Source: an uncultured Acetatifactor sp.
GTDB taxonomy: Bacteria; Bacillota; Clostridia; Lachnospirales; Lachnospiraceae
Assembly: GCA_910579755.1 (NCBI GenBank)
Contig: CAJTVB010000001.1
Location: forward strand, 38,902-102,901
DNA: 64,000 nucleotides
Direction: 5' to 3'
The notes under the pieces are model-generated. The model saw only the letters and a list, made by a program, of their open reading frames with translations. It was not told the origin of the DNA and did not search any database. Below are positions 57,816 through 64,000 of the stretch, piece after piece (position 1 is the stretch's first letter; every line of letters begins with the position of its first letter). The position numbers and the translations under genes were made by a program.

Positions 57816-59707
57816 GAAAATTTGAGCTGCTTCGCTATCTGAAAAGATGGATGCCGATGATCGTGCTCTTTTTTGTTATTATGACGGCAGGAGCTTTTCG
57901 GGCGCTGGAGAAACGACAAAGCTATGAAGCCTCTTCGGTGATCAAATACAGTAATGAAGGGGCGGCTGACGGGCTGGCTCCTGACGGGGAACGAATTGAT
58001 GTATCGGAAATTTATTCTTCGGCCAATATGGCAAGAGTGATGGAAAATCTGGGCCTTTCCTATGACCGGAACAGTTTGGATGTGCTTTGCTCCGGCATTA
58101 CGGTCACGCCGATTATAGAACAGCAGGACGAGAATATCCGGGATGCGGTCAATAAAGAAGGAGAGGAATATACCATACAGCCCACAGCGTATATAGTGAG
58201 CTGTACTCTGGACAGCAGCGGAAGTGCCGCGCTGGCCAGAAACATACTGAATGAGCTTCTGGATGTGTATTTTTCGGATTACAGCAACAAGCATATCAAT
58301 GTGGGCCAGATCGATAACCGGATGAAGGAGCTGGCAGATACGGATTATGATTTTCTGGAAATGGTGGAAATGGTGGAGGCTCAGCTGGCGGACACGGTGG
58401 ATTCCCTTCACACCCGCTATATGCGTGCTCAGGATTTCAGGTCGGTCAATACCGGTTATTCTTTTGCGGATCTGCGGGATCAGTTCAGCCTGCTCCGGGA
58501 GGTGGATGTCCCGCAGCTGTACGCTTTGATTCTGGGAAATCAGATTACGAAGGATCGGAAAGTTCTCATCAACAAATATCAGAACCGGATCGCCAATTAT
58601 GAATTGAGCAGTGCCAAAGCCCAGGAGAATATTCAGGACATTTTGGAGGTTATCAATTCCTACGTAGACAAGATGCGGGAATCGGGAAATACGGATCTTG
58701 ATTCCGAGTATATCCTGGGAGATGTGTATGAGGATGAGCGCATGGCGGATGACGGCAGAAATTACAGACCTACCAACCGGACAGTACAGTATGACACGCT
58801 TCTGAGAAGCTGGGTGAGTTCTCATAATGATTGGGACTATGCGGAAATCGATGCCGCTTATTGCAGATATATCATCAGCGTATACAGTGACAAGGGCACC
58901 GGAGCGGAAACCGCAGGCCAGGAAGCATCCGGATCCGGGGAGGCGGAAGCTGAAGCGGCGGGAAACGCATCGGACAGGGTGACAGCGGAGGATATACAAA
59001 GCCGTATCAGCCACATGCTTGCCAGAATGAATGAGCTTTACGAAATCGTGAATGAGACAAGTGTAGAGTACAACGAATACCTGGGGGCGGCCAATATCAG
59101 GATTCTTTCCAGTGCCGCTGTGAGCAGCGCCTTTAATATGAAGCTGTATCAGGCGGTCATTGCCGTCTTTTTTCTGGTGATCGGCTGCTGCGGCGCCATT
59201 GTGCTGGGGCGGGCGGGCGACATTTTGGAATACCTTTTCCTGAAGGACAGCATGACAGGCTGTATGAACAGGGTATCCTGCGACAATTATATCCAGAGAA
59301 ATGAACAGCGTCTGCTCTCCGTGAATATGTGCTGTATGAGCCTGCAGATCACAAATCAGCGGGAACTGAACCAGATTTATGGGAGGAAAGGTGCGGACGA
59401 TGTGCTGAAGGAGTTCGGACGGGTTCTGCAGGAGGTATTCGGCAGCAGAAAGAACAGCTTTATCGCATATAACGGCAGCGGCCAGTTTATGGTGTTCTTT
59501 GAAAAAACAAGCCAGGAGAATGTTATGCAGGAGGCCGGGCGGCTAAGCATTATCTTAATGCAATCCCTGGACGATTACAGTGTTTCCTACCAGATGGGAG
59601 CGGTGAATGCGGGAGAGGAGGCACTGTTCTGGATCCGGGGGCTGATTTCCGGCGCGGTTAAGAACGGAAAACCTTACAGTACCTGTAAGGCACCACGGAT
59701 CCAATAA
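57812..59707 (+). CDS. Wzz-like protein fused to a degenerate GGDEF domain (paralogue 2)
   Basis: 631 residues. A helix at about 13-29, an extracytoplasmic coiled-coil-rich domain to about 445, a second helix (about 447-469, YQAVIAVFFLVIGCCGAIVLG) and a cytoplasmic GGDEF-like domain (about 475-625) starting with KDSMTGCMNRVSCDNYI. The active-site motif is GSGQF at about 555-559 instead of GG(D/E)EF, so diguanylate cyclase activity is probably lost; c-di-GMP binding or partner sensing remains possible. An Ala/Glu-rich linker is near 368-395. ATGA overlap with the previous gene. Confidence 0.72.
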   Translation: MRKFELLRYLKRWMPMIVLFFVIMTAGAFRALEKRQSYEASSVIKYSNEGAADGLAPDGERIDVSEIYSSANMARVMENLGLSYDRNSLDVLCSGITVTPIIEQQDENIRDAVNKEGEEYTIQPTAYIVSCTLDSSGSAALARNILNELLDVYFSDYSNKHINVGQIDNRMKELADTDYDFLEMVEMVEAQLADTVDSLHTRYMRAQDFRSVNTGYSFADLRDQFSLLREVDVPQLYALILGNQITKDRKVLINKYQNRIANYELSSAKAQENIQDILEVINSYVDKMRESGNTDLDSEYILGDVYEDERMADDGRNYRPTNRTVQYDTLLRSWVSSHNDWDYAEIDAAYCRYIISVYSDKGTGAETAGQEASGSGEAEAEAAGNASDRVTAEDIQSRISHMLARMNELYEIVNETSVEYNEYLGAANIRILSSAAVSSAFNMKLYQAVIAVFFLVIGCCGAIVLGRAGDILEYLFLKDSMTGCMNRVSCDNYIQRNEQRLLSVNMCCMSLQITNQRELNQIYGRKGADDVLKEFGRVLQEVFGSRKNSFIAYNGSGQFMVFFEKTSQENVMQEAGRLSIILMQSLDDYSVSYQMGAVNAGEEALFWIRGLISGAVKNGKPYSTCKAPRIQ

Positions 59708-59728
59708 GAAAGCAGGTTTGGAGAGCTT

Positions 59729-60949
59729 ATGCAGGCAGCATTGGGAGTAATATATTTTTTGCTGAGCGTGGCAATGTACTATTTTAATATGGAGCGGATC
59801 CAGCTGGGAGTGGACCTTATGTATAAGGTTCTTCTGGCGGCGGCTGTTGCAGGCATCAGCTTTATGGTATTTCTTGTACGCACCAATTTAGGCCGGGCAA
59901 GGCTGCTGCTGAAATATATTTGTCTGCTGATTCTTCCCCATCTGGCTGTCATACTGGTGTCCATGCCCATATGGGTATACCGGATGCAGGGAGGCGTGGT
60001 GATGCGCCGGGGGCTGATGTATCAGATTTATGGAATCATTGCAGTCCTGGCCATGGCAGGAATTCTTTATGTATTTGGAGAGAAGGGATTTTGGCTGAAT
60101 CTGGCGGCCATGGTGACAGCCAATCTGATAACCATTCTGGAGGTAATACGGGCGCAGGGGGTGGGCGCTTACCTGGCGGAGCTTCGGAAGCTTATTATGA
60201 CCTTTGCCGGGGAGACAGGGGAACTGATGGGAGCGGTGGAAATTCATGAGCTGACCTTTGCCATAGGACTGTGCCTGCTGTTTTGTATGATGAATTGGAA
60301 GAGGATCAGGAAGTCTCCCGGTGTCGGGCTTCTTTTGGCGGCAGCGGTGTTTTGCTTCCTGTCCGGCTTTAAGCGGATCGGCATTGCGGCCATAGCGGCG
60401 GCCATGCTTTCCCGGATCATTCTGGGAGCTGTGTCCGGGGGCAGAAGGCGGCGATGGCTGATGCTGTTTTCCTTTTGTGCCATCGGTGGGATGTTCGTCT
60501 ATATCTGGCTTGTTAAAAGCGGTATTTATGAATTCCTCAGTGATTATTTTCACCTGGATACAATGGGACGACGTGAGCTTAGCTGGTATATCGATGAATA
60601 TTATTGGATTGGACCAGATTATATAGGAAACGGGGCGGGCTTTGTAAGCAGAATGTTTTACGATCTGCCGGCAGAGTATACCATTCGGGCACTTCACAAC
60701 GAAATTCTTACGATTTATATCGATATTGGCTTCTGGGGCTTCTGGCTTTGGATGCTTCTGTATATGCCGGTGCGCAGCTGGGCCATGGCGAAATGGCAGA
60801 ACGTGGAAGGCGGAATTTTGTGTTGCTGTGCAGGCTTGTTTGTGCTTTTGACAGCCATGACGGATAACACCATCAACTATACCTATGTGACCGGCTCGCT
60901 GGCTATAAGCGTTATGAGCTATCGCCTTGAGGCCCTGGAGGGGGATTGA
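59729..60949 (+). CDS. Wzy/O-antigen ligase-like polymerase membrane protein
   Basis: 406 residues with about ten membrane helices and one larger extracytoplasmic loop (about 265-340) with GPDYIGNGAGFV and HNEILTIYIDIGFWGFWLWML, the typical arrangement of Wzy polymerases and WaaL-like ligases. GGAGAGC precedes the ATG. The family varies so much that the call rests on topology and locus. Expected to polymerise the flipped repeat units. No Wzx flippase is seen in the window; it may lie to the right. Confidence 0.7.
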   Translation: MQAALGVIYFLLSVAMYYFNMERIQLGVDLMYKVLLAAAVAGISFMVFLVRTNLGRARLLLKYICLLILPHLAVILVSMPIWVYRMQGGVVMRRGLMYQIYGIIAVLAMAGILYVFGEKGFWLNLAAMVTANLITILEVIRAQGVGAYLAELRKLIMTFAGETGELMGAVEIHELTFAIGLCLLFCMMNWKRIRKSPGVGLLLAAAVFCFLSGFKRIGIAAIAAAMLSRIILGAVSGGRRRRWLMLFSFCAIGGMFVYIWLVKSGIYEFLSDYFHLDTMGRRELSWYIDEYYWIGPDYIGNGAGFVSRMFYDLPAEYTIRALHNEILTIYIDIGFWGFWLWMLLYMPVRSWAMAKWQNVEGGILCCCAGLFVLLTAMTDNTINYTYVTGSLAISVMSYRLEALEGD

Positions 60950-60955
60950 GAAAAT

Positions 60956-61999
60956 ATGCTGGAAGTCACATTGTATTGTATCGGGAAGTCACCTCATCTG
61001 AGTATGCCTGTAACAGGCTTCTTAATGCTGGAAAAGCAGGGAAGGCTGCGGATCACATGGGAGCTTGATTCCGAAAACCGAAAGGGCTTTCCGTATTCCT
61101 TGATTTTGGGAGCCTATGTCCGGGGAAAGCGGATCCTTTTTGATATGGCGGATGGATACGGAATGCCGGCGGAGGAGCTTTCCCGGGCGGTAGGGCAGTC
61201 GGATTTTTATTTTCGCCGCAGCTTTTCAAAGGAGCAAAACAGCCAGCTTCCGAAGGAGCTTTCCCAAAGAATGTATCCCTTGGGTTTTCATTATCATGTG
61301 TCCTGCCAGGGGAATTTTATGGATCAGGTCTTTTCCTTTTCCGAGTGGAGAAAGGAGCTGTTTCAGATCATTTTTAACGGGGCTTCCCGCAGATATTTTA
61401 CGCCGGAACGTTTTGAATGTGAGCCCCGGAAAAAGGATACGCCGTCGGTTCTGTTTTATACCAGGCTGTGGGATCCGGAGGCTATTCCGGCGCTGTATGA
61501 CAGCATTTTAAAGATCAACCGGGACAGGATCAGTCTGGTAAGGGAGCTGAGAAACAGATATGGTTCCCGCTTTCGAGGCGGAATTCAGTATTCGCCTCTG
61601 GCGCTTCGGCAGTGCAGGGAGCTGGTGGTAAATATCAGGGACTCTCAGAGAAAACGGTATTTGAGAGCCATGAGAGAGGCGGACATCTGTGTTGGCTCCA
61701 CCGGTCTTCATGGCTCCATCGGATGGAAGACCGGGGAGTACATTGCAGGGGCAAAGGCCATCGTAAACGAGGCTTTTCAATACCAGGTTCCGGGAGATTT
61801 TCAGGAGGGAGTCCACTACCTTTCCTTTACCCATGTGGAGGAATGTATAAAGCAGGTGGATGGGCTCATGGAGCATCCGCAGGAGGTTTATGCCATGAAA
61901 TGTGCAAATAAGGAATATTATGAAAAATACTTAAGACCGGACCGGCTGATATCCAACGCTCTTTCCCGGGTATTTCCCGACTTTGACGCCGGCAGGTAA
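60956..61999 (+). CDS. Probable glycosyltransferase-like protein
   Basis: Family not recognised with certainty. 347 residues, soluble. The C-terminal half contains FYTRLWDPEAIPALYDSILKINRDRISLV and EADICVGSTGLHGSIGWKTGEYIAGAKAIVNE (about 239-270), which looks like the nucleotide-sugar side of a GT-B fold (strand-loop-helix with a conserved GE). It might transfer a sugar or modify the polymer; GGAGGGG precedes the ATG. Adjacent to the polymerase and a GT2 gene. Confidence 0.6.
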   Translation: MLEVTLYCIGKSPHLSMPVTGFLMLEKQGRLRITWELDSENRKGFPYSLILGAYVRGKRILFDMADGYGMPAEELSRAVGQSDFYFRRSFSKEQNSQLPKELSQRMYPLGFHYHVSCQGNFMDQVFSFSEWRKELFQIIFNGASRRYFTPERFECEPRKKDTPSVLFYTRLWDPEAIPALYDSILKINRDRISLVRELRNRYGSRFRGGIQYSPLALRQCRELVVNIRDSQRKRYLRAMREADICVGSTGLHGSIGWKTGEYIAGAKAIVNEAFQYQVPGDFQEGVHYLSFTHVEECIKQVDGLMEHPQEVYAMKCANKEYYEKYLRPDRLISNALSRVFPDFDAGR

Positions 62000-62050
62000 T
62001 GGTTTGGTTTTGTGGGCAGAAATGGTAACGGGAAAAGAGGTGCAGATAAA

Positions 62051-63106
62051 ATGGAGATCAGCGTGATCGTTCCTGTATACAATATGGAAAAGTACCTGAG
62101 ACGCTGTATGGAATCACTTTTGCGACAGAGCTTTTTACAGCGGGAAATCATTCTGGTGGACGACGGTTCTACGGACGGAAGCGGAGAATTGTGCGACAAA
62201 TATGCAAAACTGGAAAATATAACAGTGATTCATCAGGCCAATCGGGGACTGGGTCCGGCGCGGAACCGGGGAATGGAACAGGCATCGGGAAAATATGTGG
62301 TGTTTGCGGATGCAGACGATTATTTTGGGCCGGAGCTTTTGAAAAATTTATATGAGGCGGTCAGCGGTGAAGAAGCGGATTTGGGTATCGGAGGGTACAC
62401 TGCTGTCTATCCGGGCGGACGGACGCAGGCCTTTTGCTATACTGCTGAGAAGCTGGTTCTTGAAAAAGAAGCAATGGGAAAGCTGGCCCTTAATATGGCC
62501 GGTTCTCTGCCAAAAGACAGGCTGGACTCCAAGTATGGGAGAAGCGTTTGCGCCAAAATCTACCGGCGCAGGGTGATAGAGGAATATGCGCTTTGCTTCG
62601 TGTCGGAGCGGGAGCTGATTTCGGAGGATCTGGTGTTTAATCTGGATTATCTGGGGTATGCAGAAAAAGCGGTGGTCATCGACGATGTTTCGTATTTTTA
62701 CTGTACCAACCCCGGCTCTCTTTCCAAAAGGCCCAGGGAGGATCGGTTTCAGGAGGATTGTCGATTGTACAGGGCTCTTGAGGAGCGTTTTTCCGCCTGG
62801 TGCGGAAAAACGGAGTATCAGCGCTACCTGCAGCGCTTTTTGATCAGCAGGGCCAGATTCGACATGATGCAGAGGGTTCTGTACCTGGATCGATGCGGGA
62901 AGAAAAATTTGGTGAAACAGACCGTAAAGGAGATTCTGGACTGCAGGCAGCTGCAGGAGGCGCTCAGGGATTATCCCTGGAAGCAGCTGCCGGTTATGCA
63001 GGGAATTTTTGCCTGGGGAATGAAGAGGAAACGGAGCGGCTTTCTGATTCTGTTGATCCGTCTGAAGCAGCGTTTCCTGCCGGGAAACCAGAATGTGACA
63101 TTATGA
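62051..63106 (+). CDS. GT2-family glycosyltransferase
   Basis: 351 residues. The GT-A fold is clear: ISVIVPVYNMEKYLRRCMESLL (about 3-24), IILVDDGSTDGSGELCDKYA (about 32-51), NRGLGPARNRGMEQASGKYV (about 61-80) and the metal-binding DADDYF (about 84-89). ATG 62051 with an AAGAGGTGC Shine-Dalgarno. It overlaps the next gene in ATGA. Confidence 0.9.
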   Translation: MEISVIVPVYNMEKYLRRCMESLLRQSFLQREIILVDDGSTDGSGELCDKYAKLENITVIHQANRGLGPARNRGMEQASGKYVVFADADDYFGPELLKNLYEAVSGEEADLGIGGYTAVYPGGRTQAFCYTAEKLVLEKEAMGKLALNMAGSLPKDRLDSKYGRSVCAKIYRRRVIEEYALCFVSERELISEDLVFNLDYLGYAEKAVVIDDVSYFYCTNPGSLSKRPREDRFQEDCRLYRALEERFSAWCGKTEYQRYLQRFLISRARFDMMQRVLYLDRCGKKNLVKQTVKEILDCRQLQEALRDYPWKQLPVMQGIFAWGMKRKRSGFLILLIRLKQRFLPGNQNVTL

Positions 63107-64000
63107 GAGAGGCGGTAAAGGGAATGAAGCTTTCGGTGATCATTCCGGTTTTCAATTCGGAAAAATATATTGAAGAATGTCTGAAATCTCTTTTGAGGCA
63201 GAAGCTTTCTGATTCGGAATATGAGATTCTCTGCATCGACGATGGAAGTACGGATCACAGCGGAAGCATACTGGAAGCATATGAGAAGAAATACCGTCAG
63301 ATCAGGGTATTCCGGCAGGAAAACAGGGGAGTGAGCGCCGCCAGAAATAAAGGATTGCAGGAGGCCCGGGGGGAGTATCTGAGCTTCGTGGACGGAGATG
63401 ATTTCCTGGCGGAAGGAGTGCTGGCCGGCTTGTATGAGATGGCCGCCGGCCGGGAACTGGATCAGCTGATGTACGGATATCAGGTGTTTGAGGATGACGT
63501 AAAGGAGACAGAGAGGAAGTATACGGAGAATATTTTTTTATTTGAGAACGGTCTGGAAATGGAGAAAAGCCGGGTTGCTCCGGAATGGAAGGTGGTCTGG
63601 AATTACCTGGTCAGACGCCGGGTGCTGGAAAAATATGGTCTGAGGTTTGTGGAGGGCGTGGTGGTTTCGGAGGATGAGGAGTTTAACTTCTGGCTGAAGC
63701 ACTGTACAGGCTCCTGCGGCTATGTGGATGAAAAGCTGTATTATTACCGAAGGCATGCTGCCAGCAGTCTTCATACCTTTCGGGACAGTCTCCATTTCGA
63801 GAGATATATCAGAGGACGTCTTGAGCTGGCCGTCCATTATCAGAAAATATTGGAAAAGTATGCAGAGGGAAAGCCGCCAGAGCTATTGCTGCCGGTGACA
63901 GAGGAAGAGGTGAAAAACAGAATGTATTGCGGAATCCGCGGGACGCTGAACCGGCTTGCAGTCCGGGGAGACCCGGGTCTGATGGAGCTTACGCTTCGTT
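63103..64000 (+). CDS. GT2-family glycosyltransferase, 3' end cut
   Basis: Open to the right edge, about 299 codons visible. SVIIPVFNSEKYIEECLKSLL, ILCIDDGSTDHSG, ENRGVSAARNKGLQEARGEYL and DGDDFL follow the GT2 order. The ATG at 63103 overlaps the previous stop; an ATG at 63124 gives the more usual MKLSVIIPVF start. The middle has EDEEFNFWLKH, common in EpsJ-type enzymes. Confidence 0.85.
   Translation, partial: MREAVKGMKLSVIIPVFNSEKYIEECLKSLLRQKLSDSEYEILCIDDGSTDHSGSILEAYEKKYRQIRVFRQENRGVSAARNKGLQEARGEYLSFVDGDDFLAEGVLAGLYEMAAGRELDQLMYGYQVFEDDVKETERKYTENIFLFENGLEMEKSRVAPEWKVVWNYLVRRRVLEKYGLRFVEGVVVSEDEEFNFWLKHCTGSCGYVDEKLYYYRRHAASSLHTFRDSLHFERYIRGRLELAVHYQKILEKYAEGKPPELLLPVTEEEVKNRMYCGIRGTLNRLAVRGDPGLMELTLR

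Overview
The window looks like a chromosomal segment of an anaerobic, Gram-positive, moderately GC-rich gut-type Clostridia, most probably Lachnospiraceae. The case rests on the mix of genes: an Rnf complex in the order C-D-G-E-A-B, a split biotin-dependent Na+-pumping decarboxylase operon, ATP-type PEP carboxykinase, a T-box before pheST, a cmk-ispH-rpsA run, a SpoIID-type protein, a SleB-type hydrolase, an orphan flagellin and a Wzz/GGDEF exopolysaccharide locus. No rRNA, tRNA, insertion sequence, prophage or CRISPR array was found. Most genes are on the + strand in short operons with good Shine-Dalgarno sites. Family names come from recognising motifs; no database search was run.

Layout. 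1-0.64 kb: tail of an Rpn/PD-(D/E)XK transposase-like nuclease, then a dispersed hairpin repeat. 0.9-4.6 kb: scpA, scpB, a D-Ala-D-Ala carboxypeptidase and a short orphan flagellin. 4.9-10.3 kb: acyl-CoA-type carboxyltransferase, OadG-like lipoprotein, biotin carrier, OadB Na+ pump and OadA-type carboxyltransferase, closed by terminators on both sides. 10.5-13.7 kb: a GPH/MFS transporter, TetR regulator and alpha/beta hydrolase behind two TetR-like operators. 13.7-18.7 kb: rpiR-like regulator, BaiN-type flavoprotein, cmk, ispH, rpsA. 18.9-20.8 kb: cheR facing an RNase H-like exonuclease. 21.0-27.2 kb: rnfCDGEAB and a GH25 lysozyme. 27.3-33.3 kb: an AP2/HNH-like protein (minus strand), sleB-like hydrolase, thrC, deoC, pepP, then a 32-bp tandem repeat array. 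33.8-37.1 kb: pckA, an AT-rich acetyltransferase, and an atypical phosphoribosyltransferase with a structured leader. 37.2-41.2 kb: a candidate 6S RNA, a SpoIID-like protein and two membrane proteins. 41.2-49.4 kb: T-box, pheST, M18 aminopeptidase, queA, vanZ-like, and tyrA on the minus strand. 49.7-64.0 kb: a LytTR/GHKL two-component pair and an exopolysaccharide gene cluster that runs off the right edge.

How the parts fit. PckA, the biotin-dependent Na+ pump and Rnf form a plausible energy module: PEP/oxaloacetate/pyruvate interconversion, decarboxylation coupled to a sodium gradient, and ferredoxin:NAD+ oxidation coupled to ion export. The 49.7-64 kb block reads as one programme: signalling pair, initiating sugar transferase, DivIVA-like coiled coil, glycosyltransferases, phosphoesterase, two paralogous Wzz-like chain-length proteins (one fused to a degenerate GGDEF domain) and a Wzy-like polymerase.

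The points most worth a second look are: the sugar transferase whose only well-placed start is an ATA codon; the tandem Wzz/Wzz-GGDEF pair; the one-carrier, two-carboxyltransferase sodium pump operon; the phosphoribosyltransferase with a degenerate PRPP loop behind a pseudoknot-capable leader; the AP2-HNH-AP2 protein; the RnfE cysteine tail; and the repeat families.
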